Positions 1-10,634 of a stretch of DNA of 64,000 nucleotides are shown in pieces. The translations under genes were made by a program, and so were the position numbers. Numbering within the stretch: the stretch's first letter is position 1; each line of letters starts with the position of its first letter. Where the stretch lies: contig NZ_JAKZFS010000001.1 in the NCBI RefSeq assembly GCF_022808915.1, positions 1,070,644-1,134,643 on the forward strand. The letters are read 5' to 3'. The notes beneath the pieces were generated by a model. It had not been told where the DNA came from. It made no database searches and saw nothing but the letters and a program-made list of their open reading frames with translations. Origin of the DNA: Fundidesulfovibrio terrae. Lineage in GTDB: Bacteria; Desulfobacterota; Desulfovibrionia; Desulfovibrionales; Desulfovibrionaceae.

Positions 1-2065
<2,065 letters not shown>

Positions 2066-2074
2066 TAGGATACC

Positions 2075-2617
2075 CTACAGGATTTGGCGGGCCATGCCCA
2101 GCCAGGTTTCGAATGCTTGGGGGAAATAGAGCACCATCCATGCTTCGCGAGTGTCCCCTTGCGTGACGCCCCGCTTGAGTTCGGTGAGGGCGATGGGCGC
2201 GGCCAGCTCCACGGGATAGCCGTAGGCTCCGCAACTGATGGCCGGAAAGGCCACGGTGTCGATGCCGTGTTCCCGGCACAGGGCGAAGCACGAGCGGTAC
2301 GCGCGGGCCAATGCCTCGGGCTCGCCGGAATTCCCGCCGTGCCAGATGGGCCCCACCGCGTGGATGATGAAGGATGCGCTCATATCGAAGCCCGGGGTGA
2401 TGGCGGCCTCCCCGGCCTTCAGTTCGCCGCGCGCGGCGATGATCTCCCGGCAGGCTTCGGGGAGCCTCGGCCCGGCGGCCCGGTGGATGGCCCCGTCCAC
2501 GCCGCCGCCCCCGGCCAGGCGGGAGTTGGCCGCGTTGACCACGGCCCGGGCCGGCCATGAGGCGATGTCGCCCAGGGCCAGGTGCAGCACCCCGGTCGGG
2601 AACTCGAAGCTGGTCAC
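2075..2617 (-). CDS. Macro-domain protein (O-acetyl-ADP-ribose deacetylase-like)
   Basis: A single macro domain fills this 180-residue protein. The ADP-ribose binding elements [20 protein letters not shown] and, later, [14 protein letters not shown] are clearly visible. Macro-domain enzymes of this type hydrolyse O-acetyl-ADP-ribose or remove mono-ADP-ribose from proteins. The start is a GTG that overlaps the stop of the upstream M16 peptidase gene in a GTGA arrangement, so the two are translationally coupled. The longer open frame upstream is a shadow of the peptidase gene. The substrate cannot be read from sequence. Confidence 0.9.
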   Translation of the reverse strand: MTSFEFPTGVLHLALGDIASWPARAVVNAANSRLAGGGGVDGAIHRAAGPRLPEACREIIAARGELKAGEAAITPGFDMSASFIIHAVGPIWHGGNSGEPEALARAYRSCFALCREHGIDTVAFPAISCGAYGYPVELAAPIALTELKRGVTQGDTREAWMVLYFPQAFETWLGMARQIL

Positions 2618-3882
2618 GGCCTGAAGGTTCCGGCCCAGGACTCGTCGATCTCGGGGCCCATGACCGCGAGCCCGGCTCCGGCCGGATCGAGGATTTCGGC
2701 GGCCAGGGCGCGCACCTCGTCCAGGGTGACGGCCTCGAAGCGGGCGGCGGTCTCCTCGGGGGGCACGAAGCGGCCGAGGATCAGCTGGTTGCGGGCCAGC
2801 CGGGACATGCGGTCCTCGCTGGACTCCAGGGTGAGGTACAGCACGGACAGCAGGTGGTCGCGGGCGTGCTCCAGCTCTTCGGCGGTGACGCCGCCCCCGG
2901 CCAGCTTGCCGATTTCCTCGCGCAGGCAGGAGAGCAGCTCGCCGGTGCGCTCGGGGTCCACGGCGGCGTAGACCTGCACCACGCCCTGGCGGGTGAGGGA
3001 GTTGGCGAAGGAATAGACCGTGTAGGCCAGTCCCCGGCGCTCCCGCACTTCCTGGAAAAGGCGCGAGGACATGTTGCCGCCCAGGATGGCGTTCAGGATT
3101 CCCATGGAGAAGCGGCGCTCGTCGGACGCGCCCATTCCCGGAAAGGACAGGGTGACGTGGCTCTGCTCGGTGTCGCGTTCCCTGAGAAACGCCGGGGGGG
3201 CGTAGCGGCCGGGAGAGGGGCGAGCGCCCGCGGCGGCCGGTTCCAGCGCGCCGAAACGCCGGGCCACCATGTCGCGCACGCGGTCGTGGTCCAGGCTTCC
3301 GGCGGCGGAAACCAGCATGCGCCCGGGGCGGTAGTTGGCCGAGCGCCAGGTCTCGAGGTCGGAAAGTCCGAAGGAGCGCACCGTCTCGGGCATGCCCAGG
3401 ATGGAGTGCCCAACCGGCGAGCCGGGCCACATCTCGCGCCAGAAGGCCTCCATGAGGCAGTCTTCCGGGTCGTCCTCCACCATGGCGATCTCCTGGAGCA
3501 CTACGTCCTTCTCTCGCGCCAAGTCGTCAAGGGACGGGCGCGGCGACAGGGCGATGTCCGCCAGGATGTCCAGGGCGTCCTCCAGGTGGGTGTCCACCAC
3601 CCGGGCGTGGAAGCAGGTGTGCTCGCGGCTGGTGTAGGCGTTGGAGTATCCGCCCAGGAGGTCCAGGGACTTGGCGATGTCCAGGGCGGAGCGCCGGGCG
3701 GTGCCCTTGTAGGCCAGGTGTTCCCAGAGGTGGGCGGTGCCCTCCTGGCCAGGGGACTCGTGGAGCGATCCGGCTTCGATCCAGATGCCGAAGCTTACGC
3801 TGCGCGCGCCGTCCAAACGTTCGGTGGCGATGCGCAGGCCGTTGTCCAGCACATCGAGGCGATGGTCGTAGAGGTGGGTCAT
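2614..3882 (-). CDS. M16 family zinc peptidase (PqqL/YmxG-like processing protease)
   Basis: This 422-residue protein has the inverted zinc motif HLWEH (His51, Glu54, His55), followed by the usual downstream region [10 protein letters not shown] and MVEDDPED. A second, inactive-type M16 half follows, with [20 protein letters not shown] near the middle. Size and layout match the bacterial mitochondrial-processing-peptidase-like family that trims peptides in the cytoplasm. No signal peptide is seen. The start ATG overlaps the upstream permease stop by 4 bases, and its stop overlaps the macro gene start. It therefore sits in the tail of the transporter operon, although no functional link is obvious. 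Confidence 0.93.
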   Translation of the reverse strand: MTHLYDHRLDVLDNGLRIATERLDGARSVSFGIWIEAGSLHESPGQEGTAHLWEHLAYKGTARRSALDIAKSLDLLGGYSNAYTSREHTCFHARVVDTHLEDALDILADIALSPRPSLDDLAREKDVVLQEIAMVEDDPEDCLMEAFWREMWPGSPVGHSILGMPETVRSFGLSDLETWRSANYRPGRMLVSAAGSLDHDRVRDMVARRFGALEPAAAGARPSPGRYAPPAFLRERDTEQSHVTLSFPGMGASDERRFSMGILNAILGGNMSSRLFQEVRERRGLAYTVYSFANSLTRQGVVQVYAAVDPERTGELLSCLREEIGKLAGGGVTAEELEHARDHLLSVLYLTLESSEDRMSRLARNQLILGRFVPPEETAARFEAVTLDEVRALAAEILDPAGAGLAVMGPEIDESWAGTFRP

Positions 3883-4799
3883 GCACGCTCGCGGAAGTAC
3901 GGCTTGCCGAGCCCTGCGGGGGCGTTGCCCCGGCGTCCCAGGGCTGCGGCCAGGCTCAGGGTGAGGATGGTGAGGATGTACGGGAGGATGCGCAGCACGT
4001 AAAGGGGCACGAAATGGGCGCCAGTGGCCTGGAAGAAGAACTGGAGCGCCGACAGGAATCCGAAAAAGAGCGCGCCGAACAGCGCCCCCATGGGCCGCCA
4101 TCCGGCAAAGATGACGATGGCCACGGCGATCCAGCCCTGGCCACCACTGATGCCTTCCTTCCAGCCGGGGGTGAACACCAGGGAGAGGTAGGCCCCGGCC
4201 ATGCCCGAGAGAAACCCTCCCGCGGAAAGGGCCAGCAGGCGGGTGCGGCCCACAGGAGTGCCCATGGCGTCGGCGGCGGCCGGGTTCTCGCCGCAGGCGC
4301 GTACCATGAGCCCCAGGCGGGTGCGGGTCAGCAGGAACCACAGCACCAGGGCCACGCCGATGCCCACGTAGACCAGGGCGTTCTGCTTGAACAGCACGGG
4401 GCCGACGAAGGGGATGTCCTGAAGGAAGGGGACGGGCGTCTCCTGCACGCGGAGGCCGATCTTGCCGATGAGCCCCCGGCCCAGGTAATTGGATAGGCCC
4501 GTGCCCAGGATGGTCAGGGCGATGCCCGAGAGCAGCTGGTTGGCCCCCAGGCGGATGGCGAAGAATCCGTGCAGGCAGGACAGCAGCGTCCCCACGGCCC
4601 CGGCCGCGGCGAAGGCCAGCACCGGGCTGCCTGTCACGAAGCCCACGTAGAAGCCCGTGAGGGCTCCCATGAGCATGAGGCCCTCCTGGCCGAGGTTGAT
4701 CACCCCGGCCCGTTCGGCCAGCACTTCTCCCTGGGCGGCCAGGAGCACCGCCATGGAGGACTTGAGCGTCAGGGTGAGCAGGAATGCGAAATCGTTCAT
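3879..4799 (-). CDS. BMP-family nucleoside ABC transporter, permease 2 (NupQ/YufQ-like)
   Basis: This inner-membrane permease of about 306 residues is very hydrophobic, with eight or more predicted membrane segments. It carries family landmarks such as ERAGVINLGQEGLMLMGA near the N-terminus and RACGENPAAADAMG in the cytoplasmic loop that contacts the ATPase. It should pair with the permease at 6124-7140 to import nucleosides or related solutes delivered by BmpA. ATG 4799 is preferred because the protein then starts MNDFAFLLTLTLK. An upstream start in the same frame at 4838 would add a basic leader. Unusually, it is separated from permease 1 by a methyltransferase gene and a small opposite-strand gene. 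Confidence 0.9.
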   Translation of the reverse strand: MNDFAFLLTLTLKSSMAVLLAAQGEVLAERAGVINLGQEGLMLMGALTGFYVGFVTGSPVLAFAAAGAVGTLLSCLHGFFAIRLGANQLLSGIALTILGTGLSNYLGRGLIGKIGLRVQETPVPFLQDIPFVGPVLFKQNALVYVGIGVALVLWFLLTRTRLGLMVRACGENPAAADAMGTPVGRTRLLALSAGGFLSGMAGAYLSLVFTPGWKEGISGGQGWIAVAIVIFAGWRPMGALFGALFFGFLSALQFFFQATGAHFVPLYVLRILPYILTILTLSLAAALGRRGNAPAGLGKPYFRERA

Positions 4800-4866
4800 G
4801 GCTCTCGGCTCTCTAGCACGCGCTCGCACACTTTCCAAGAGTCCCGGCGGCGCGCGCCCGGTTTCA

Positions 4867-5739
4867 TCAGTGGGAGGTGCCGATGAGCGGGATCATCTTG
4901 GGCGGGTTGAAAACGTCGTGGTCCAGGCGCAATTTCTTGCGCATGCCCTCCAGGTAGCCGCAGTTGTAGGTCACTTTGGTCAATTCGAAGGGCAACGGGG
5001 CCTTGGAGCAGACGGCGATGAGTTTGCCCGCGAAAAACACCGGGTAGTATTTTCGGATGTCGCCGGGGTAGGTCACGGTGACGGGGGGCTTGTCGGGGTG
5101 GAGGTGGGCCAGCTCGCGCGGCGGGAAGCTCACCTCGCGCACCTCGCTGGCCTGGGCCATGCGCAGGAAGGAGACCTTGTCCGGGATGTCCAGGTAGAGT
5201 GTTTCGATCTTGAGGCCCGCGATGGCCAGAAGCTCCACGAAGCTGGCCGGAGTGTACCAGCGCAGGTGCCCGGTGTGCCAGAATCCGGGGCCGTAGTGGA
5301 ACTTGCCGCGCAGGATTTCGTACTGGAGAATCCAGTAGTGGATGTTGGGCGTGGAGATGATCATGCGCCCGTCGTCCGCCACCAGCTCGCGTACCTTGGA
5401 GAGCGTGACCCAGGGGTCGAAGAGGTGCTCCACCACGTCGTGCAGGATCACATGGCTGAAATAGCCAGCGAATTCCGGGGGCAGGCTCTGGCCTTTCTCG
5501 TAGTCCTCGCGCCAGACGCGGTCCACCAGCCCCTCGAGCAGGCCGGCGCTACGAGGGTCCACTTCCAGGGCGTGCAGGTCGGTGCAGCCCTTGTCGCGCT
5601 TGAGCCGAAGGATCAGCCCGCCCTCGCCGCTGCCGAAATCCATGATGCGGCTGGCCCCTTCGGGGATCATGTTGAAGACGTTGCGCCGGAAGGTGGTGTT
5701 GGCGATGATGAGATCGATGACGTCCTGCTTGCTGACCAT
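4867..5739 (-). CDS. Class I SAM-dependent methyltransferase
   Basis: This 290-residue protein has the SAM-binding motif I as DFGSGEGG (about residues 34-41). An acidic end of strand beta-2 (LEVDP) and HDVVEHLFDPW, a common motif of ubiquinone/SAM methyltransferases (Methyltransf_11/23 type), follow. The C-terminal third includes HLRWYTPASFVELLAIAG, often seen in sugar- or lipid-modifying methyltransferases. AGGAGGG lies just upstream of the ATG. The substrate is unknown. It splits the two permeases of the BMP transporter and may have been inserted into that operon. The adjacent 5884 gene is divergent, leaving 144 bases between them for promoters. Confidence 0.85.
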   Translation of the reverse strand: MVSKQDVIDLIIANTTFRRNVFNMIPEGASRIMDFGSGEGGLILRLKRDKGCTDLHALEVDPRSAGLLEGLVDRVWREDYEKGQSLPPEFAGYFSHVILHDVVEHLFDPWVTLSKVRELVADDGRMIISTPNIHYWILQYEILRGKFHYGPGFWHTGHLRWYTPASFVELLAIAGLKIETLYLDIPDKVSFLRMAQASEVREVSFPPRELAHLHPDKPPVTVTYPGDIRKYYPVFFAGKLIAVCSKAPLPFELTKVTYNCGYLEGMRKKLRLDHDVFNPPKMIPLIGTSH

Positions 5740-5813
5740 GTGCCCTCCTGCGCGGCCCGTGCGTGGCCTGGGCAGGCTACCCCAGGGGAGTGGGATTTCA
5801 AAGCGGGAAACGA

Positions 5814-5843
5814 TTGACACGGCGGCCGCCGTATGGCTCATGC
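5814..5843 (+). promoter_or_regulatory. Possible sigma-70-type promoter for the small gene at 5884
   Basis: A perfect -35 hexamer TTGACA is at 5814-5819. The best -10 match downstream (TCATGC, 5838-5843, spacer 18) is weak. It lies in the 144-base divergent space between the methyltransferase and the small gene. Confidence 0.35.
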
Positions 5844-5883
5844 TGGAGGCTAACCCCATGAACCCGTCAGCAGGAGAAAAGCC

Positions 5884-6117
5884 ATGACCACCTGGATCTG
5901 GGTAGCGCGCTGGCTCAAGAAGCCGGGAAACGAGGCAGAGGTGAAATCCGCCGCACAAGCCATACGCAAGCACTGGGAGGAGTCCGCCCTGGACCAGGGC
6001 CTGGACCCGGCCAAGAACGTCACCACCGCCGAGGGCGAGAAGGAGATCCGCGTGGGCATCTCCGAGGAGATGGACGAGGAGTTCCGCGAAGCCTCCGGAG
6101 AGTGGCGCTACTACTAG
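5884..6117 (+). CDS. Small conserved-looking hypothetical protein (77 aa)
   Basis: This short plus-strand gene is preceded by GGAGAA six bases from the ATG, and its codon use is like its neighbours. The protein starts MTTWIWVARWLKKPGNEAEV and is charged and soluble, with an acidic C-terminal half (EEMDEEFREASGEW). No signal peptide, membrane segment or cysteine is present and I do not recognise the family. It lies alone on the plus strand inside a minus-strand transporter region, converging with permease 1 with only 6 bases between their stops. It is probably real, on the strength of its ribosome-binding site and a candidate promoter. Confidence 0.65.
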   Translation: MTTWIWVARWLKKPGNEAEVKSAAQAIRKHWEESALDQGLDPAKNVTTAEGEKEIRVGISEEMDEEFREASGEWRYY

Positions 6118-6123
6118 CCGGGT

Positions 6124-7140
6124 CTAGCGTTTCTCCGAGCGGGTCTGCAGCCACAAAAGGCTTAAGAGCAGCGCCGCCTCGATGACCAGGCTGGCCGCCG
6201 AGGGCAGTCGCATCCTGGTCTGAAGGTATTCTCCGCCCACCAGGACGGCGGCCAGCGCAACGGCCCCGATCGGCGCGAAACCGGGCTTGAGCCTGGCCAG
6301 ACAGGCCACGATGACCCCGTCGTAGCCATACCCCACGGACAGGCCCTGCTGGAGCCTGTGGTGGATGGCCGTGACTTCGGCCATGCCCGCGATGCCCGCG
6401 ATGGCCCCGCTCAGGATGAGCACCCACAGGCCGCGCCGGGCCGCGTTCATGCCCGCGTATTCCGCCGCCTTGGGGCCAAGGCCCATCACGGTCAGCTCAT
6501 AGCCCCAGCGGGTCTTGGCCAGCACCCAGGCCAGAAGGCCCGCGCCGAAAAGCCCCGCCAGAAGCCCCGGATGCACGCGCGTGCCGGGGAAGCGGGGCAG
6601 GGTGGCGGCGTCGGCGAACATGGCCGTGCCGGGGAAGCCGAATCCGGCCGGATCGCGCCAGGGGCCGAAGTACAGGTGCTCCATGAGGGCGATGGCCACG
6701 TAGTTGAGCAAAAGCGTGGTGATGATCTCGCTGACCCCCAGGCGCGACCTGAGCCAGGCCGGACCCGAGGCCCACGCCGCCCCGCCCAGCGCCCCGGCCA
6801 GGAAGAGCAGGGGGACCAGGACCGGGGCCGGCAGCACCGTGCCGTACCACAGGGCCACGGCCGTGGCGAACACGCCGCCCATGACCAGCTGGCCCTCGCA
6901 GCCGATGTTCCACAGGTTCATGCGCGCGGCCAGGATCACGGCCAGCCCCGTGAGGGTGAGCGCTGATGCCTTCACCAGCACCTCGGAGAAGCGCGCGAAG
7001 GAGCCGAACGCGCCCGCGAACATCACCGAATAGGCTTCCAGGGGGTTGGCCCCCAGAAAGGCGAAGATGGCCGCCCCGGCCAGCAGGGGGATGACGAGGG
7101 CCAGGCTCCACAGCGCGGCCTTGCTCTTCAGGAAGGTCAT
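6124..7140 (-). CDS. BMP-family nucleoside ABC transporter, permease 1 (NupP/YufP-like)
   Basis: This hydrophobic inner-membrane protein of 338 residues has many membrane segments. Family landmarks are AARMNLWNIGCEGQLVMGGV and VMGLGPKAAEYAGMNAARRG, the latter being the loop that couples to the ATPase. SVGYGYDGVIVACLARLKPG follows near the C-terminal pore. With the ATPase just upstream (43 bases) and BmpA it forms the nucleoside importer. ATG 7140 has AAGGGG eight bases upstream. An in-frame ATG at 7173 would add 11 residues and is less likely. Confidence 0.92.
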   Translation of the reverse strand: MTFLKSKAALWSLALVIPLLAGAAIFAFLGANPLEAYSVMFAGAFGSFARFSEVLVKASALTLTGLAVILAARMNLWNIGCEGQLVMGGVFATAVALWYGTVLPAPVLVPLLFLAGALGGAAWASGPAWLRSRLGVSEIITTLLLNYVAIALMEHLYFGPWRDPAGFGFPGTAMFADAATLPRFPGTRVHPGLLAGLFGAGLLAWVLAKTRWGYELTVMGLGPKAAEYAGMNAARRGLWVLILSGAIAGIAGMAEVTAIHHRLQQGLSVGYGYDGVIVACLARLKPGFAPIGAVALAAVLVGGEYLQTRMRLPSAASLVIEAALLLSLLWLQTRSEKR

Positions 7141-7183
7141 GAACGTACCCCTTGCGCCCCGGGCGGGTTCCATCCGGTCGCGG

Positions 7184-8683
7184 TCATTGCTGCACTCCCG
7201 CCATCATGGGGCTTATGCGGGCCACCTGGTCCGGGTCGGATGCGTCCACCACGCCCAGTATCCTTCCGCCGAACATCACGGCCACCCGGTCGGCCAGGGT
7301 CAGGGCCTCGGTGAGGTCGCCGGTGACGATGAGCACCCCGGCGTGCTCGCGCGCGGCCAAAAGACTCTTCCACACGTCCTCGGACGCACCCACGTCCAAC
7401 CCTTGCGTGGGCTGGTGCACGATGAGCGCTTCGGGCAGGCGCGAGAGCTCGCGGGCCAGCAGGAGCTTCTGGAGGTTGCCGCCGGAGAGTTCCCCGGAAG
7501 CCTGCTCCGGTCCCTGGGCCCGGATGGCGAAGCGGCCGATGGCCTCGCGGGTGGCGGCGGCCCCCCCGGCCCAGTCCAGGAGCATGCCCCGGGTGAAGGC
7601 CGCGAGCCTTGTCAGCAGGAAATTGTGGGTGAGGGACAAGCTCGGGATGCTGCCCTCGTGGTGGCGATCCTCCGGCACGTAGGCCAGGGTGTCCTTGGGG
7701 GCGGCGGCCCAGGCAGGGGCATCAAAGGCGCCCCCGGAGTACTCCACGCTCCCCGAGAAGCTGGGGGCGAGCCCGGCCAGGGCCTCGGTCAGCTCGGTCT
7801 GGCCGTTTCCGGCCACGCCCACCACCGCCAGCACCTCGCCTTTGCGCAGGCTGAAGCTCACGTCGCGGAACGCCGGGCGGTCCGGCTCGCCTCCGCCGGT
7901 GAACCCGTCCAGGCGCAGAACTTCGGCCCCCATGCGCACCTCGGGCTTGTCGATGGCGAAGATCACCTCGCGGCCCACCATCATGCGGGCCAGGTTGCGC
8001 TTGCCCCCGGCCTCGGCCGGGGTGGTGCGGGCCACCAGGCGGCCCTTGCGCAGGATGGAAATGCGGTCCGAGAGCTCCAGGGCCTCTTCCAGCTTGTGGG
8101 TGATGAACACGATGGTGCGCCCTTCGCGGCGCAGGGTGCGCAGCACCTCGCAGAAGCTCTCGATCTCGGTGGGGGTGAGCACGGAGGTGGGCTCGTCGAA
8201 GATGAGCACGCGCGCGCCCAGGCGCAAAAGCTTGAGGATCTCCACGCGCTGGCGCTCGCCCATGGACAGGTCGCGCACCCGGCTCTCGGGGCGGGCCTGA
8301 AGGCCGAAGCGGTCGGAGAGTTCGCGGATGCGCGCGGATTCGGCCTTGAGATCGAGCATTGTTCCGCCGCCGGCGGCCAGGGCCACGTTCTCGGCCACGG
8401 TGAAGGCCTCCACCAACATGAAGCGCTGGTGCACCATGCCGACGCCCTGGGCCAGGGCGTCGGCCGGGGACTTGAAGCGCACGGCCTTGCCGTCGAGTTT
8501 GATCTCGCCTTCGTCGGGGCTGTAGCGCCCGGACAGGATGGACATGAGCGTGGACTTGCCCGCGCCGTTCTCGCCCAGAAGCGCGTGGATCTCGCCCGCG
8601 TGGGCGGTGAGGCTCACGCGGTCGTTGGCGGTGTTTTCGCCGAAGCGCTTGGTGATGCCGGAAAGTTCCAGTGCAGCGCTCAT
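7184..8683 (-). CDS. BMP-family nucleoside ABC transporter, double ATPase subunit (NupO/YufO-like)
   Basis: This 499-residue protein has two ABC domains in tandem. The first has Walker A GENGAGKST (about 37-45) and signature LSMGERQRVEI. The second has the degenerate P-loop GVAGNGQTEL and signature SGGNLQKLLLARELS. This arrangement, shared with sugar importers, is typical of the NupO/YufO ATPases that energise uptake of nucleosides by BMP systems. The start ATG overlaps the stop of the phosphoribosyltransferase gene by 4 bases, so the two are translationally coupled. Confidence 0.94.
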   Translation of the reverse strand: MSAALELSGITKRFGENTANDRVSLTAHAGEIHALLGENGAGKSTLMSILSGRYSPDEGEIKLDGKAVRFKSPADALAQGVGMVHQRFMLVEAFTVAENVALAAGGGTMLDLKAESARIRELSDRFGLQARPESRVRDLSMGERQRVEILKLLRLGARVLIFDEPTSVLTPTEIESFCEVLRTLRREGRTIVFITHKLEEALELSDRISILRKGRLVARTTPAEAGGKRNLARMMVGREVIFAIDKPEVRMGAEVLRLDGFTGGGEPDRPAFRDVSFSLRKGEVLAVVGVAGNGQTELTEALAGLAPSFSGSVEYSGGAFDAPAWAAAPKDTLAYVPEDRHHEGSIPSLSLTHNFLLTRLAAFTRGMLLDWAGGAAATREAIGRFAIRAQGPEQASGELSGGNLQKLLLARELSRLPEALIVHQPTQGLDVGASEDVWKSLLAAREHAGVLIVTGDLTEALTLADRVAVMFGGRILGVVDASDPDQVARISPMMAGVQQ

Positions 8684-9330
8684 TGGGCCTCGCGGAACTG
8701 CGGCGCGGGAAGCTTGGCCAGGTACACCAGAGGCTCAAGCGCCGGGTCGCCCTCGATGGCGGCGCAGGCCACGGCCAGGATGGGCGGGGGGCAGCTCAGG
8801 CGGGCGAAGCGCGCGGCCTGCTCCACCAGGGCCTGCATGGCCAGCATGGTGGAGCCGGTTGAGACCACGTCGTCGAAAAGGATGATGCCGTCGGTGGCCT
8901 CGGCCACGATGGCGAGCGAGCGTTCGTACAGGGCCAGGAACTTGTCGCCGCTGGTGATGGAGTCCGCGCCCACCTGCAGAAGCGGGCGGCGTCCGGGCTC
9001 CATGTGGGGCTTGACCCGGTTGTGGGCCACGGCGATCTCGTCCAGGTTAAGCTCGAAGGCCGTCACCTGGGCCAGCTGCAGGGCCTTTTCCACGGCGGTG
9101 AGCATGGTGACGCGTTTCTTGCCCTCGATGAAGGGCTTCAGGCGCGCGGCCAGCAGGCGGCCCAGGTCGCGGTTCAGGCGGGTCTGGCCCACCAGGTCCA
9201 GGGAGGCGATGCGCACCTCCCCTCCGTCGGAGGGTATCCAGACCCAGGGGATCTGGACGGTGTAGTCCAGGCCCTCGAAACCGAGGGTGTACTTCTCGCC
9301 GGACTCGCGCACGGGGCGTTCGTATGCCAT
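8680..9330 (-). CDS. Phosphoribosyltransferase (adenine-type PRTase family)
   Basis: The PRPP-binding loop is clear as FDDVVSTGST (about residues 152-161) in a protein of 216 residues. Type I PRTases with this motif convert a purine or related base plus PRPP to the nucleotide. Its position between bmpA and the transporter ATPase, with a 4-base overlap to the latter, suggests salvage of the imported base or nucleoside. The N-terminal 90 residues (with DLVGQTRLNRDLGRLLA) resemble the adenine PRTase-like proteins linked to BMP transporters. The exact base is not determinable from sequence. Confidence 0.85.
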   Translation of the reverse strand: MAYERPVRESGEKYTLGFEGLDYTVQIPWVWIPSDGGEVRIASLDLVGQTRLNRDLGRLLAARLKPFIEGKKRVTMLTAVEKALQLAQVTAFELNLDEIAVAHNRVKPHMEPGRRPLLQVGADSITSGDKFLALYERSLAIVAEATDGIILFDDVVSTGSTMLAMQALVEQAARFARLSCPPPILAVACAAIEGDPALEPLVYLAKLPAPQFREAQ

Positions 9331-9344
9331 GTGGGCCTCGCAAT

Positions 9345-9382
9345 AAAAAAAGGGGGACGGCCCCGGGTAAGAGCCGTCCCCC
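9345..9382 (-). terminator. Intrinsic terminator between bmpA and the rest of its operon
   Basis: A perfect 10-bp stem pairs 9352-9361 with 9373-9382, with an 11-base loop. Read on the minus strand it is followed by seven T residues (complement of 9345-9351). It lies 14 bases after the bmpA stop and upstream of the phosphoribosyltransferase. Partial termination here would give more binding protein than membrane components. Confidence 0.85.
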
Positions 9383-9395
9383 GCGTGGTGGGCTC

Positions 9396-10487
9396 TTACT
9401 CGGGCAGCTTGCCGCTGACGCCCTTCAGGAGCCAGCGCATGGTGTAGAGCTCCTGCACCGTGGCGCGCTTGCCTTCGGGGATCATCACCTTGCCGTCCTG
9501 GTCGACCATGGGTCCCAGGAAGGAGTTGTCGGTGCCCTTCTTCATGAGGTCGAGCTCGGCCGTGACCTTTTCGCGCACTGGGGCGGGCACCTTCTCATTG
9601 AAGGCGGAGAGTTGGATGGCGTCCTTCTCGAAGCCCCAGTAGAGTTCCTCGGGCTTCCAGGAACCTTCCAGCTTGGCCTTCACGAGCCTAGTATAAAATT
9701 CGCCCCAGTTCCAGATGGTGGAGACCAGAACGCACTTGGCTCCGAAAGCGGAGGCGTCCGCGCCGTAGCCGATGGCCGGGACGTTCTTGGCGCAGGCGGC
9801 CAGCGAGGCGTCGGGGGTGTCGGCCATCTGGCGGATCAGGGTGCAGCCGCGCTGCACCAGGGCCTCGCTCATGGTGGTTTCGCCGATGGGGTCGCGCCAG
9901 CTCTTGAGCCAGACCACGGTGTTCACTGCGTCGGGGTTGAACTTGGCGCCGGATTCCTTGAGGCCGCGCAGCAGGCCGTGGGTGAAGCCGTTGATGCCGC
10001 GGATGGGCTCGGGGATGGGGTTGGTGGAGACGGTGCCCACGTTGCTGTAGCCCATGAGCCCGGCCATGTAGCCCACCAGGTACTCGCCCTGCTCGATGCG
10101 GGCCATGTAGGTGCCCATGTTGGGGGCGGTCTTGTAGCCGGAGCAGTGCTCGAAGGCCACGTCGGGGAAGTCCTTGGCCACCTGGAGCATGGGGTCCATG
10201 TGCTCGAAGGTGGTGCCGAAGATCATCTTGTAGCCGTCCTGGGCGTACTGGCGGAAGACGCGCTCGGCGTCGGCCGCGCCGACGTTCTCGGTGTAGCTCA
10301 CCTCGATCTGGTCGCCGAACTTCTTCTTGAGGGCCTCGATGCCCACGGCGTGGGCGTGGTTCCATCCCTGGTCGTTGACGGTGCCGATCAGGGCGAATGC
10401 AACCTTGAGTTTTTCGGCCTGGGCCAGGCCCGGCAGTGCTGCGAGCACGGCCAGACAGCAGATGACGATGAGCGAACGCCTGCGCAT
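9396..10487 (-). CDS. BMP-family ABC transporter substrate-binding protein
   Basis: This 363-residue exported protein has a signal peptide MRRRSLIVICCLAVLAALPG and likely cleavage after AQA. The mature part begins EKLKVAFALIGTVNDQGWN, the BMP/Med signature, and includes GYKMIFGTTFEHMD and a later FWGFEK-like region (YWGFEKDA). It binds nucleosides or purine-like ligands in the periplasm and delivers them to the permeases. AAGGAGG sits just upstream of the ATG. It is the first gene of the minus-strand operon and is followed by an intrinsic terminator, as expected for a highly expressed binding protein. Confidence 0.93.
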   Translation of the reverse strand: MRRRSLIVICCLAVLAALPGLAQAEKLKVAFALIGTVNDQGWNHAHAVGIEALKKKFGDQIEVSYTENVGAADAERVFRQYAQDGYKMIFGTTFEHMDPMLQVAKDFPDVAFEHCSGYKTAPNMGTYMARIEQGEYLVGYMAGLMGYSNVGTVSTNPIPEPIRGINGFTHGLLRGLKESGAKFNPDAVNTVVWLKSWRDPIGETTMSEALVQRGCTLIRQMADTPDASLAACAKNVPAIGYGADASAFGAKCVLVSTIWNWGEFYTRLVKAKLEGSWKPEELYWGFEKDAIQLSAFNEKVPAPVREKVTAELDLMKKGTDNSFLGPMVDQDGKVMIPEGKRATVQELYTMRWLLKGVSGKLPE

Positions 10488-10597
10488 GGAGCCTCCTTGA
10501 GAGCGTTTTGTTTCGTGTCGTAACGCCCCCGTCAGATGCCGTATTTGCACGGGGATGTAAATCGTTTGGCGCCAGCGGGAATCGCGCGCGGAAATCC

Positions 10598-10627
10598 TTG
10601 TAATCAAGGCGTGACGGGGTGTAGGCT
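10598..10627 (+). promoter_or_regulatory. Possible promoter immediately upstream of the PAS kinase
   Basis: TTGTAA at 10598-10603 and TAGGCT at 10622-10627 are spaced by 18 bases, and the kinase ATG is at 10635. If used, the transcript would begin at or next to the start codon. No Shine-Dalgarno sequence is present before that ATG. Confidence 0.35.
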
Positions 10628-10634
10628 CTGGCCC

